The notes beneath the pieces are model-generated. The model saw only the letters and a list, made by a program, of their open reading frames with translations, ran no database searches and was not told the origin of the DNA. The position numbers were made by a program, and so were the translations under genes. From assembly GCA_963837635.1 (NCBI GenBank), contig CAWINY010000006.1, positions 496,001-560,000 of the forward strand: DNA of 64,000 bases, written 5' to 3'. The stretch comes from CAWINY01 sp963837635. GTDB taxonomy: Bacteria; Acidobacteriota; Terriglobia; Terriglobales; Acidobacteriaceae. Shown here piece by piece: positions 27,401 to 36,371 of this stretch; positions within the stretch are counted from its first letter, which is position 1; each line of letters opens with the position of its first letter.

Positions 27401-28132
27401 GAACGGCTGCAGTCCACCATTTCCATGGCTACGCTCCATGTGCTGCTGGAAGTCGGCACGCGTGTGGTTCTGCCGCCGCCGTTCCTTTGCTGCGGGTTTC
27501 CGGCTCACGCGAATGGCAAGACCGACCTGCATTCGCGGACGGTGTTGCGCGACACGATTCTCTTCAGCCAGATCCGCGAGATGTTCGGGTATCTCGATTT
27601 CGACGCTTGCATCGTTACCTGCGGCACCTGCCGCGAGGGCCTCGAGGCGGTGGATGCGGATAAGCTTTTCGGGCGAGTGGTGGATGCCTCAGCCTATGCG
27701 CTGGAGCGGGGCCTACGGTTAGAGAGCAACGGCAGCTATCTGTACCACACGCCTTGCCACGATTCGCTGGACGGCAAAGCGCCCGAGGTTCTTGTCAAAC
27801 TCGGAGGCTTCGGCCAGGTGAATGTGGTGCCGCATTGCTGCTCGGAAGCTGGAACGTTGGCGCTCTCCCGGCCGGATATCACGGATTCCATGCTCCATCG
27901 CAAGCGCGAGGCGCTCGCCGAGGCGATTGGCGCGCTAGGCGGTGCCGACCGATCACATAAGCCGATCATTCTCACCAACTGCCCGTCTTGCGTGCAGGGA
28001 CTCGGGCGCAGCCGCGACTTGGGAGTCGAGCCGCTGCACATCCTGGTGGCGCTGGCCGAGAAACACTCCGGGCCCGACTGGAAGCAGCGCTTCCTGGCAC
28101 AGGCGGCGCGAGCCAATGCGGTGCGGTTCTAG
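24461..28132 (+). CDS. Large FAD-linked oxidoreductase with 4Fe-4S and CCG domains
   Basis: From ATG 24461, 1223 residues. An N-terminal domain (about 1-150, DUF3683-like) precedes an FAD-binding type 4 domain (PRGAGTGLTGGAVP, then GGNIAENAGG), the FAD oxidase C-terminal domain with HMHAGDGNVHVNVP, and GEHGIGVTK. Two clusters follow: CVRCGKCKPDCC and CTICHKCLKPCPVD. The end has two Cys-rich halves, with FPGCGS, CCGFP and CGTC, then HTPCH, HCCSEAG and NCPSC. This joins GlcD-, GlcF- and LldE-type functions in one chain, so it probably oxidises a 2-hydroxyacid such as lactate or glycolate. The frame is open further 5' into the IS right end. Confidence 0.92.
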   Translation: MVLHSGPVEPVPPTEPGPREIPFNYTSAGDRQAVAFLLGPNTVQLIEELRSRRVTGRSARLLMRIIGEILIHRRNPYLFQELVDSAARRRRFFDNAARDLHSIASTAGDTRVRQVVTACRNLLNSFRAEVKQTPELRRRMKRELGAVAGAKNVLFDPFTLVAHATDATDWRLYLPVAVVTPDDESQVAPLLAAIAKLGLKAIPRGAGTGLTGGAVPLRPDCVMINTEKLNTIRGVREREFRLEDGSSVTASMLEVEAGVITEKAMEYAGERGMVFATDPTSAWACSIGGNIAENAGGKMAVRWGTCIDNLIEWRMAMPSGQRWTVRRANHQLRKILPQDTVIFEVVDQNDVPVKRIELRGTEIRKNGLWKDITNKALGGVPGLQKEGTDGLITSALFILYPKYKATETLCLEFFGPNMDEASRVILELSRAFPFPADGQEALLALEHFDDEYIRAIDYKVKAARPETPKAVLLIDIAGHSAEETAAGVERVRKLLERHPNTLMFVARDGAEAKHFWADRKKLGAIARRTNAFKMNEDIVIPLEALAEFSRFIDGLNIEEERYAQSRFADRVEEIFRTAPTKDDPDRLSEKIAPGLELCAQVRGTLQAADEKILRSLNILQEFRRELTELVRGYPKLLAALDRAYQEVRDRRIVLATHMHAGDGNVHVNVPVLSNDRPMLERTDKVIDTVMGKVIELKGVVSGEHGIGVTKLKYLERERIEELSAYRDEVDPGRLMNPGKLEDFEALGYIFTPSFNLLELEARILQHGQLEELSKKIAHCVRCGKCKPDCCVYHPARGMFYHPRNKNLAIGSLIEALLYDAQRERSTHFELLQWLEEVADHCTICHKCLKPCPVDIDSGEVSVLERELLASWGYKHTPALTQLTLKYLDSRSPAFNKVFRSAVVRLGGAAQRIGSKCATPFQNGEGSSSFYPLRLLQSSVMPVPAQTLRDVLPPCEPDQVLVFEPESEAQTTVFYFPGCGSERLQSTISMATLHVLLEVGTRVVLPPPFLCCGFPAHANGKTDLHSRTVLRDTILFSQIREMFGYLDFDACIVTCGTCREGLEAVDADKLFGRVVDASAYALERGLRLESNGSYLYHTPCHDSLDGKAPEVLVKLGGFGQVNVVPHCCSEAGTLALSRPDITDSMLHRKREALAEAIGALGGADRSHKPIILTNCPSCVQGLGRSRDLGVEPLHILVALAEKHSGPDWKQRFLAQAARANAVRF

Positions 28133-28162
28133 TTGCTGCGCATCCGATAGAATGAAATTCTC

Positions 28163-29266
28163 ATGAACAAGATGATCGTTGCCAACCTTGTGCACCGGCC
28201 GGTGCGTTCGCTAATCAGCGTGGTCGCCATCGCGGTTGAAGTCACGCTGATCCTGCTGATGGTGGGGCTGGCCACCGGTATCCTGACCGACTCGCGCCAG
28301 CGCCAGCAAGGGATCGGCGGCGACGTCATCGTGCAACCGCCGGGCTCGTCGTTTCTGAGCGGCATCAGCGGCGCGCCGGTCTCGATCAAGGTGGGCGCCA
28401 TCCTGCGGAAGCTGCCGCACGTGGCCGCCGTGGCTCCGATCATCTGGCAACTGAATACTGCGGGCGCGGTAGAAGTCATCTATGGCATCGATCTGAAGAG
28501 CTTTGAGGAACTGGGCGGCCCGTTCCATTTCCTCGCCGGAGGGCCGTTCGCCGCGCCGGACTCGATCATCATCGACGATTACTCCGCCGGAGCGAACCAC
28601 AAGGAGGTGGGTGACAAACTGGAGCTGCTGAACCACCAGTTCACCATCTGCGGAATTGTCGAGCATGGCCGTGGGGCGCGTAAGTTCCTGCCCATCGCAA
28701 CCCTGCAGGACCTGATTGGCGCACAGGGCAAGGCCTCCGTTTTCTACCTGAAGCTCGACGACCCGAACCATGCCAGTGCCGTGGTCCAGGAAGTGAAGAG
28801 CGTCCCCGGGCTGGAGAAGTACTCGGTCCGCTCTATGCGCGACTACCTCTCGATGATGACAGTGACCAACATGCCCGGCCTCTCGCAGTTCATCAACGTG
28901 GTGATTGGGGTGGCGGTGGTGATCGGCTTCATCGTGATCTTTCAGGCCATGTACGCCGCGGTCATGGAGCGCACCCGCGAGATCGGCATCCTCAAGTCTC
29001 TGGGTGCTTCGAAGCTGTACATTGTGAATGCCATCCTGCGCGAGACGCTGGTGCTGACCCTGGCCGGAATCCTTCTCGGCATCGTGGTCAGCTACGCGGC
29101 GCGGGCGGGCATCGTGACCAAGTTCCCTACGCTGCGAGTGATGATCCAGCCGCCCTGGCTGGTGTACGCGGCCATCATCGCCATCGGCGGCGCCATGATC
29201 GGAGCTATTTACCCCGCCATCAAAGCGGCGCAAAAGGACCCGATTGACGCGTTGGCGTACGAATAG
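28163..29266 (+). CDS. FtsX/MacB-type ABC transporter permease
   Basis: 367 residues with one N-terminal helix (about 15-40), a large periplasmic domain (about 45-245) and three C-terminal helices. The FtsX core reads AVMERTREIGILKSLGASKLYIVNAILRET, the typical cytoplasmic coupling segment, and ends AIKAAQKDPIDALAYE. No ATPase partner is next to it within the window. It starts 30 bp after the oxidoreductase, perhaps in the same transcript. Substrate unknown. Confidence 0.9.
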   Translation: MNKMIVANLVHRPVRSLISVVAIAVEVTLILLMVGLATGILTDSRQRQQGIGGDVIVQPPGSSFLSGISGAPVSIKVGAILRKLPHVAAVAPIIWQLNTAGAVEVIYGIDLKSFEELGGPFHFLAGGPFAAPDSIIIDDYSAGANHKEVGDKLELLNHQFTICGIVEHGRGARKFLPIATLQDLIGAQGKASVFYLKLDDPNHASAVVQEVKSVPGLEKYSVRSMRDYLSMMTVTNMPGLSQFINVVIGVAVVIGFIVIFQAMYAAVMERTREIGILKSLGASKLYIVNAILRETLVLTLAGILLGIVVSYAARAGIVTKFPTLRVMIQPPWLVYAAIIAIGGAMIGAIYPAIKAAQKDPIDALAYE

Positions 29267-29284
29267 GCAAGTTATTGAGAATTG

Positions 29285-29362
29285 TCATCCTGAGCGAGGA
29301 CCGCGCCCAGATGCGTCAGGCTCGCTTTTGGCCTGACGCAAGCGCGGCCCGAGTCGAAGGAC
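29285..29362. repeat. Family C repeat arm ahead of the ammonium transporter
   Basis: GTCATCCTGAGCGAGG followed by an inner hairpin GCGTCAGGCTCGC...GCCTGACGC. Same start as the palindrome at 15751. Confidence 0.55.
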
Positions 29363-29538
29363 CTGCTTTTCGACAAGCTCTGGGCATTCAGCCATGCCCG
29401 TGCGCGTTCCTTCAGAATTCTGCTGACCCGGGAACTTTGAACGTGCTACTCTCGTCCCCAAAATTACACAACCAGAGTTGCAACACAAGATTTTGGGCCC
29501 CTTCTGGCACTCTGCTGGTTGGAGAGGGTTGAAACTCT

Positions 29539-31023
29539 ATGGGACGTCTTCTTTTCAGGTCCATTCTTTCCATCGCACTATTGGTCGGGCTCGCAGGATC
29601 AACGATGGCCCTGATCGCGCCGGGCATGACCAACCATCAGGTCAATCCGGCAGCCGGGCAGGCCGACCGGATCGCCGTGCTCGAGCAGCAAATGGCGCAG
29701 GCGCAGCAGCAGGCCGAGGAGGCCAAGAAGCAGGTGGCAGACGCGAAGAGCGCCGGCGACAACGCCTGGATGCTCACCAGCGCCGCGCTGGTGCTGCTCA
29801 TGACCGGCCCCGGTCTGGCTCTGTTTTATGGCGGGCTGGTGCGCAAGAAGAACGTGCTCGCCACCATGATGCACAGCTTCGCCATGATGGCGATCATCAC
29901 CGTGTTGTGGGCGGTGGTAGGCTACAGCCTCTGCTTTGCACCCGGCAACGGCGTGATCGGCGGCCTGCAACACATCTTCTTGCATGGCGTCGGAGCCGCG
30001 CCGGACGCCGACTATGCACCTACCATCCCGCAGCAGACCTTCATGGTGTACCAGTTGATGTTCGCGATCATCACGCCGGCGCTCATCAGCGGCGCCTTTG
30101 CCGAGCGCATGAAATTCAGCGCGATGGCGGTGTTTCTGGTCTTGTGGTCCTTGCTGGTCTACGACCCCATGTGCCACATGATTTGGGGGAAAGGTGGTTT
30201 TCTCAACGCGACTCTGGGCGGAAAGATTCCTGTTCTGGACTTCGCCGGTGGCACCGTGGTGCACATCACCTCGGGAATCTCAGCGCTGGTCGTGGCCTGG
30301 TATTTGGGCAAGCGCATCGGATACCCGAAAGAAACCATGCCACCGCACAGCGTGGTGCTTACCTTCGTTGGCGGATGCATGTTATGGGTGGGCTGGTTCG
30401 GTTTCAACGCGGGCAGCGCCTTGTCGGCGGGCAGCCTGGCTAGCAGCGCCTTTGTCGCCACGCACCTAGCGGCTGCCGCCGGTGCGCTCAGCTGGGGTGT
30501 TGTGGAATGGTACCGCAGCGGCAAGCCCAGCGCTCTGGGCGCGGTTTCCGGAGCCGTTGCCGGACTGGCGACTATCACCCAAGCCTCGGGGTTTGTGGGA
30601 CCGATGGCGGCGTTGGCGATTGGAGCCGTGGCCGGCGCGTGCTGCTACTTAATGGTAGCCAAGGTCAAGCCGTGGTTCGGCTACGATGATTCGCTCGATG
30701 CCTTCGGCGTGCACGGAGTAGGCGGAACCATCGGTGCTCTGCTCACCGGAGTCCTTGCCAGCCGACTGATCAATCCGGTGTTCAAGGATGCGCATGGCCT
30801 CAGTCTTCCGGTCGGCATGATCGACGGAAACGCGCGCCAGATCCTGCACCAGTTGGTGGGAATCGGAATCGGTATCTCACTGGCGGTGGTGGGAACCTTG
30901 CTGATCCTGAAAGTGGTTGATGCAACCATCGGTTTGCGCGTCTCGAAGGAAGACGAACTGGAAGGACTCGACCCGACGCAGCATGGCGAAGAGGGGTACT
31001 ACTGGGAAGCCTCAACCATGTAA
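29539..31023 (+). CDS. amt: Ammonium transporter (Amt family)
   Basis: 494 residues: a signal-like helix (about 7-28), a short coiled coil rich in Gln, Ala and Glu (about 42-72), then eleven membrane helices. GPGLALFYGGLVRKKN, the twin histidines in VVHITSG and FGVHGVGG, and GFNAGSALS are the Amt marks. A charged C-terminal tail (SKEDELEGLDPTQHGEEGYYWE) is where PII proteins dock. The added coiled coil is seen in several phyla. glnB starts 27 bp later, the standard amt-PII pair. Confidence 0.96.
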   Translation: MGRLLFRSILSIALLVGLAGSTMALIAPGMTNHQVNPAAGQADRIAVLEQQMAQAQQQAEEAKKQVADAKSAGDNAWMLTSAALVLLMTGPGLALFYGGLVRKKNVLATMMHSFAMMAIITVLWAVVGYSLCFAPGNGVIGGLQHIFLHGVGAAPDADYAPTIPQQTFMVYQLMFAIITPALISGAFAERMKFSAMAVFLVLWSLLVYDPMCHMIWGKGGFLNATLGGKIPVLDFAGGTVVHITSGISALVVAWYLGKRIGYPKETMPPHSVVLTFVGGCMLWVGWFGFNAGSALSAGSLASSAFVATHLAAAAGALSWGVVEWYRSGKPSALGAVSGAVAGLATITQASGFVGPMAALAIGAVAGACCYLMVAKVKPWFGYDDSLDAFGVHGVGGTIGALLTGVLASRLINPVFKDAHGLSLPVGMIDGNARQILHQLVGIGIGISLAVVGTLLILKVVDATIGLRVSKEDELEGLDPTQHGEEGYYWEASTM

Positions 31024-31050
31024 GTGATCCAGGCATTGTTGGAAGGAACC

Positions 31051-31389
31051 ATGACTAAAGTGGAAGCGGTGATCCAGCCGTCCAAGCTGGAAGAAGTGAA
31101 AGAGGCGTTGCTGCAAGCAGGCGTGGATGGGATGACGATCTACGAAGTCCGCGGCCATGGGCGGCAGAAAGGCCATACCGAAACCTACCGTGGCCGGGAG
31201 TACGTCATCGATCTGCTGCCCAAGCTGAAGATCGAGATGGTGCTTCCCGATGAACTGGTCGACAGCGTGGTGCAGGCAATCGTCCATAGCGCCCGAACCG
31301 GCAAGATCGGCGACGGCAAGATCTTCCTATCCAGAATCGACGACGCCATTCGCATCCGGAACGAGCAACAGGGCGTCGCCGCTCTGTAG
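31051..31389 (+). CDS. glnB: Nitrogen regulatory protein PII
   Basis: 112 residues from ATG 31051 behind GGAAGG. The T-loop YRGREYVIDLLPK carries Tyr51, the uridylylation site in proteobacterial PII. KVEAVIQPSKLEEVKEAL, TIYEVRGHGRQKGH and the C-terminal TGKIGDGKIFLSRIDDAIRIR are all family marks. Being paired with amt it is likely a GlnK-type regulator that blocks the channel when nitrogen is plentiful. No convincing sigma-54 promoter was found. Confidence 0.96.
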   Translation: MTKVEAVIQPSKLEEVKEALLQAGVDGMTIYEVRGHGRQKGHTETYRGREYVIDLLPKLKIEMVLPDELVDSVVQAIVHSARTGKIGDGKIFLSRIDDAIRIRNEQQGVAAL

Positions 31390-31426
31390 CTCTGGGTTGC
31401 AGGCGGTCTGCGTCGCCCGCAATGTT

Positions 31427-31456
31427 GGGAAGCCGGTCTATGGGCCGGCTTTCCTT
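31427..31456 (+). terminator. Intrinsic terminator after glnB
   Basis: GGAAGCCGG and GCCGGCTTTCC form a stem of about 9 bp, followed by TTGTCT. Confidence 0.65.
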
Positions 31457-31669
31457 GTCTCACGCCCAAGAAGATGACGTTGCGACGCGCAATCCCAACC
31501 CAGTCCCAATCCGGAGCTTCACGCCTTCATTGACACCCTGAGCGGCTTTTGCGTATTCTTAAACTTTGCGCAGTTCGGCAGTTGCCCGCCTGGGGAGTTC
31601 CCCGCGTGTTGAGGCGCGTCGTGGGTAAGCTCAGCGGTTCTTGCTTTTTCACTAACTGGGAGATTTCAG

Positions 31670-32104
31670 ATGTCAACCTATTTCCCCAAAGAGGGGGAAA
31701 TTGCGCGCAAGTGGTACGTCGTGGATGCCGCCGGGCAGACGCTCGGACGGCTGGCCACCCAGGTGGCCAACATCCTGACGGGTAAGAACAGTCCGCGCTA
31801 CACCCCGTTTTTGGACACCGGCGATCACGCGATCGTCATCAACGCACAGAAGATCAAGGTCACCGGCCTGAAGGCGGAAGCCAAAGTCTATTACCGATAC
31901 ACCGGCTTTCCCGGCGGTTTGCGCGGGGAAGAGTTCAAGAAGCGCATGGAGCGCAAGCCCGAGCAGGCGGTGCAGGATGCCATTGTCGGCATGCTGCCCA
32001 AGAGCAAGCTGGGCCGCGCCATGGCGAAGAAATTGAAGGTTTATCGCGGCGACCAGCACCCGCATACGGCCCAGAAGCCGCAAGCGGCCGCCGTGAACCA
32101 GTAA
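31670..32104 (+). CDS. rplM: 50S ribosomal protein L13
   Basis: 144 residues, normal length. WYVVDAAGQTLGRLATQVANIL, SPRYTPFLDTGDHAIVINAQKIKVTG and MERKPEQAVQDAIVGMLPKSKLGRAMAKKLKVY are the L13 sequence almost throughout. GGGAG precedes the ATG by 7 nt. rpsI follows as usual, but after a 222-bp gap containing an inverted repeat, far wider than the normal few bases. Confidence 0.98.
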   Translation: MSTYFPKEGEIARKWYVVDAAGQTLGRLATQVANILTGKNSPRYTPFLDTGDHAIVINAQKIKVTGLKAEAKVYYRYTGFPGGLRGEEFKKRMERKPEQAVQDAIVGMLPKSKLGRAMAKKLKVYRGDQHPHTAQKPQAAAVNQ

Positions 32105-32106
32105 TT

Positions 32107-32232
32107 CAGGCGTCAGGTATCAGGTAACAGGTGTCAGGGTCAAGGTTCTCAGATGTTGGGAGCAATGACCGGCACAATTCTAGGCAGAACCAATCATGTG
32201 CCATGGAGCCTGTTACCTGATACCTGGAACCC
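32107..32232. repeat. Family E palindrome between rplM and rpsI
   Basis: Left arm 32107-32138 (GTCAGGTATCAGGTAACAGG) and right arm 32207-32232 (CCTGTTACCTGATACCTGG) are inverse copies about 70 nt apart. The fold lies inside a ribosomal protein operon. Confidence 0.75.
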
Positions 32233-32326
32233 TATGAGTTGCAGCCGCGCGGTTGCAACTCGCACAGATTTTAGGGAGAATCTCACTCCCCCGTCGGCGG
32301 GCGCCGGCGGCAGAGGCGGATAGCGA

Positions 32327-32722
<396 letters not shown>

Positions 32723-32976
32723 TTTTGACCGGACAGCCCTGCGCCCTGTTGCGCTCCGCGCCGCCGTTTACCTGGCGAGCACAAGCGCTGGCGGGTTTGG
32801 GGCTGCTTCGCTTGCAATCGTAAGTTTTGCCGGATCCGCTCTCATGGCCCGAGCGGTCCGGCGGTAGGTATATGGGCCAAATTTTCCCGTTCCCCGCACG
32901 CCATGCGGTTTGGGGGCGGGCATCGGGAATGTAATCCCCGCCACCGCGCGGGGATGCAATCCAACGAGGAGGTTAC

Positions 32977-33855
32977 TTGGCGAACATCACCATGAAGGAG
33001 TTGCTCGAAGCGGGTGTTCACTTCGGGCATCAGACGAAACGCTGGAACCCCAAGATGAAGGAGTTCATCTTCGGGGAACGCAATGGGATTTACATCATCG
33101 ACTTGCAGAAGACGCTGAAGATGTTCAAGGAAGCGTCCAAGTTCGTGCAGGATCAGGCGGCTGAGGGCAAGCTGGTCATGTTCGTCGGCACCAAGCGCCA
33201 GGCGCAGGACGCCATTGCCGAAGAGGCGAAGCGCTGCGGCATGTACTACATCAATTCGCGCTGGCTGGGCGGTCTGCTGACCAACTGGGTTACCGTGCAG
33301 AAGTCGGTCAAGCGGCTCAAGGAACTCGATGAAATGGCCACCGACGGCCGTTACGAGTTGCTGCCCAAGAAAGAAGTCATCAAGCTCGAACGCGAGCGCA
33401 AGCACCTGGAAGCCAACTTGGCCGGCATCAAGGATCTGGGCCGGTTGCCGGACGTGGTTTTTATCATCGACTCCAATAAGGAACAGATCGCGGTGCGGGA
33501 AGCGCGCAAGCTGGGCATTCCGGTGGTCGCGGTGGTCGATACCAATTGCGATCCGAGCGAAGTGGATTATGTAATCCCGGGCAACGACGATGCCCTGCGT
33601 GCCATTCGTCTGTTTGCTTCCAAGATTGCCGACTCGATCATCGAGGGTACGCAAGCCGCCACCGACAAGCAGGCGGCCATGATCGAAAGCGCGCAGTATG
33701 CCAGCACGCAGGAAGGCATGTCCGCCGAGAGCGGCGAAGCGAGCACGGAAGAGATCAGCATGGAAGACGTGTTGGGCAAGGGCAAAGGCGCGCGCAAGCA
33801 GCCGGCCGCTGCCGCTGAGGCCCAACCTTCGGAAGTCCGCGCCGCCGAATCGTAG
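32977..33855 (+). CDS. rpsB: 30S ribosomal protein S2
   Basis: 292 residues from TTG 32977 behind GAGGAGG. ITMKELLEAGVHFGHQTKRWNPKMK, NGIYIIDLQKTL, SRWLGGLLTNW, DTNCDP and PGNDDALRAI are S2 signatures. A Glu/Ala-rich tail of about 50 residues beyond the core is longer than in E. coli but common outside Proteobacteria. tsf follows after 308 bp of repeats. Confidence 0.98.
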   Translation: MANITMKELLEAGVHFGHQTKRWNPKMKEFIFGERNGIYIIDLQKTLKMFKEASKFVQDQAAEGKLVMFVGTKRQAQDAIAEEAKRCGMYYINSRWLGGLLTNWVTVQKSVKRLKELDEMATDGRYELLPKKEVIKLERERKHLEANLAGIKDLGRLPDVVFIIDSNKEQIAVREARKLGIPVVAVVDTNCDPSEVDYVIPGNDDALRAIRLFASKIADSIIEGTQAATDKQAAMIESAQYASTQEGMSAESGEASTEEISMEDVLGKGKGARKQPAAAAEAQPSEVRAAES

Positions 33856-34163
33856 CTGTTAGCTTCCCCCCGGTGCGCGAAACGCGCAAAGGCCGGTCGT
33901 TAGCCGTTTGCCGTTGGTCGTTAGTCGCTGGCGGCCAGGCCGCTAACCACGAGGAATTGAGCCGCTGATTTGCGCTGATGAACGCTGATGAGGAAAGGGA
34001 TAGTGACCTCCGGATCAGCGTTGATCAGCGTTCATCAGCGGCTAAAGACCTGTTAACGACGAACGCCCGACGAGAATCATCCCCAACAAACGCTTTGCCC
34101 CCGGTTGGGCTGATGGCGCGCCAGGGACGCGAGCAATCATTTCAGCGAAAGGTTTCTTAGATA
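33856..34163. repeat. Gene-free rpsB-tsf gap holding family I and family G palindromes
   Basis: Family I: GGCCGGTCGTTAGCC and related GTCGTTAGTCG units at 33891-33945 (also near 2938). Family G: left arm GCCGCTGATTTGCGCTGATG (from 33961) and right arm ending TTCATCAGCGGC (to 34042), an inverted pair about 80 bp across; one arm recurs at 46530-46556. Confidence 0.7.
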
Positions 34164-34841
34164 ATGAGCACGAGCCCTACCCCCGAGAACATCTCCGCCT
34201 CCCAGGTTCGCGAACTGCGTGACAAGACCGGCGCGCCTATGATGGACTGCAAGAAGGCCCTGGTTGAATCCAAGGGCGACATGGAAAAGGCTGTGGATTG
34301 GCTGCGCAAGCGAGGCGTTGCGGTGGCCGCCAAAAAGTCTTCGCGCACCACCAGCGAAGGTTCGGTGAGCAGTTACATTCACGCCGGCGGCAAGATCGGC
34401 GTGCTGCTGGAAGTCAATTGCGAGAGCGACTTCGTGGCCCGCACCGAAGACTTCAAGGAACTCTGCCACGACATCTCGATGCACGTGGCCGCCACCGACC
34501 CGAAGTTCATCCGCAAGGAAGATGTCACTCCGGAAGCTTATGAGCGCGAAAAGGACATTTGCCGAGCCCAGGCCGCACAAACGGGCAAGCCGCCGGCCGT
34601 AATCGAAAAGATCGTCGAAGGCAAGATGAGCAAGTTCTACGAAGATGTTTGCCTGCTCGAACAACCCTTCATCAAGGACCAGAACCTCACCGTGGCGCAA
34701 CTGATCGCCAGCAAGGTCGGCAAACTCGGCGAAAACATCGCCGTGCGCCGCTTCGCCCGCTTTAAGGTGGGCGACCCGAACATGACCATCGCGTTCGTTA
34801 AGGCGGCTGCGGCAGCGGCTGAAGGCGCGGGGGAGAAATAG
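34164..34841 (+). CDS. tsf: Elongation factor Ts
   Basis: 225 residues, somewhat shorter than E. coli EF-Ts, as in many bacteria with a single core subdomain. The EF-Tu-binding N-terminus VRELRDKTGAPMMDCKKAL, the VNCESDFVAR motif and NLTVAQLIASKVGKLGENIAVRRF are all there. It recharges EF-Tu with GTP and follows rpsB as in nearly all bacteria. Confidence 0.97.
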   Translation: MSTSPTPENISASQVRELRDKTGAPMMDCKKALVESKGDMEKAVDWLRKRGVAVAAKKSSRTTSEGSVSSYIHAGGKIGVLLEVNCESDFVARTEDFKELCHDISMHVAATDPKFIRKEDVTPEAYEREKDICRAQAAQTGKPPAVIEKIVEGKMSKFYEDVCLLEQPFIKDQNLTVAQLIASKVGKLGENIAVRRFARFKVGDPNMTIAFVKAAAAAAEGAGEK

Positions 34842-35220
34842 CGTCAGCCGATTCGAACCACCTGGGCCTAACGCCCCATCAACCAAATACCGCCGTGCTG
34901 CCAGGGTTTTCGGCTGTGAGCAGCGCGGCGCGCTTTTTCCCGCACGTTTTCCGAAGAGCTCGGGTTGTAATCAGGTGTGGCAACCAAGCCGCTGTTACTC
35001 GCGCTCCCAATACCAACCATGCAGCTAATCAATAGGTGATGTAGCTCCCCCTGTCTTGAACCCGCGACCGAGATCAGAGACCTCAGCTGTAATTCCATTT
35101 TGGACCATATACCAATCCTGACTTTAGTAACGGAAAGTTACTTTCGTGACTTAGCAGCCGAGCCTGGAGACATGTTTCGATATTCCTGAAGGCGAAGGGC
35201 TACTGCCTGCGGGTGTCGAA
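34842..35220. other. Gene-free stretch between tsf and the CAP-domain gene
   Basis: No gene or repeat family recognised. A small hairpin GCGC-GGC-GCGC followed by TTTTT near 34927-34943 may end the rpsB-tsf transcript, and AGTAACGGAAAGTTACT (35126-35142) is another small hairpin. Confidence 0.4.
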
Positions 35221-36180
35221 ATGTTTTCGGGGATTGGGTTGTGCATCCTGGCTGCACAATTGGCGGTTGCATCACCGGCGACGCCGGCGACGGCAGCAGC
35301 GGTACAGAGCGCGATGATTGCCAGTGTCGAAATGAACTCCAGCCAACGGACACTCACTCTAATCAATAATGAACGTGCACAGGAAGGACTCTCGCCCCTG
35401 AAGTGGAATGAGCACTTGGCCGAAGCCTCCCAGCGCCATGCCCAATTGCTGGCCCGCAATCGGCAGCTTTCCCATCGTTTCCCCGATGAAGCGCCACTTC
35501 AGCAGCGTCTGGCGGATGTGGGACTGCGTTTTGAAAGAGCCGGAGAGAATGTAGCCGTCAACTACAACGCCGAAGGCGCGCACCTGGCATTCATGCACTC
35601 GCCCGGGCACCGGGCCAATATCTTGAATACCAGTTACGATGAGGTGGGCGTGGCAGTGGTGAACGATGGCGATCTGCTGTATGTAGTAGAAGATTTTACG
35701 CAGCAGCGCACGATCTCATCCTCTGCCGATGCCGTGCGAGGACTGGCCAAGCGTTTCGAAGATCTAGGGAAGGCAGCCGATGTCCCCCATTTAGAGCAAG
35801 TCCAGGATGCCCGCGTGCAAGATTGGGCCTGCGCGGTGGCGCAAGACCCGTCCACCGCAGCCCAAGCGGCCGCCCCTCTTGGCGCCAAATTCGTACTGGC
35901 CTTCTCCGCCGCCGAAGCCGATGCGTTTCCCGGCGAGATCGGCTGGCTGAGGCGCGCGCAAGCAGGGGATCGCTATGCGCTCGGAGTTTGTTTCAGCCGT
36001 ACTCCGCGATATCCAGCCGGCAGATACTTCGTCACTATTGCGCTATTCGCACCGGATAAGCCGCTGCCGGTGGGCGAACAGTCGGCAGCGCTCGCTGATT
36101 CCTCTCTCGCCGACATGCTACCTTCGCTCGACGGTGGGAAGCCTGGGTGCAAGGCTCAGTCGGGTACCTGCGTGCAATAA
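35221..36180 (+). CDS. Secreted CAP-domain (SCP/PR-1-like) protein
   Basis: 319 residues with a signal peptide (about 1-27) and a CAP domain at about 43-165. The domain marks are LTLINNERAQEGLSPLKWNEHLAEASQRHA, GENVA and FMHSPGHRANILNTSYDEVGVA. The second half has no family I recognise; it contains two Cys near its end. Bacterial CAP proteins are exported and often linked to envelope or matrix functions; the target is unknown. Confidence 0.9.
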   Translation: MFSGIGLCILAAQLAVASPATPATAAAVQSAMIASVEMNSSQRTLTLINNERAQEGLSPLKWNEHLAEASQRHAQLLARNRQLSHRFPDEAPLQQRLADVGLRFERAGENVAVNYNAEGAHLAFMHSPGHRANILNTSYDEVGVAVVNDGDLLYVVEDFTQQRTISSSADAVRGLAKRFEDLGKAADVPHLEQVQDARVQDWACAVAQDPSTAAQAAAPLGAKFVLAFSAAEADAFPGEIGWLRRAQAGDRYALGVCFSRTPRYPAGRYFVTIALFAPDKPLPVGEQSAALADSSLADMLPSLDGGKPGCKAQSGTCVQ

Positions 36181-36371
36181 CCTCGAAAATCCCGCTAAAG
36201 AGCGCGATCAAGCCTCGACCGTGGCAACACGAAATGATTCCTTACACACTGATTCCTTACCTGCCGGTCTTGGCTCACCGGATAGTTGAATGGCCGGTTC
36301 AGCTATTGCCTTGGCCATGATTTGAGTGTAGATTTCATGTCCCTGCACAAATGGTGCGGACCCCAGCGAAT

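Noticed and set aside
29480..29538. Possible sigma-54 promoter ahead of the ammonium transporter (TGGCACTCTGCTGG)
   Set aside because: The -24 half fits, but the GC required at -12 reads GGT at the correct spacing, so the match fails.
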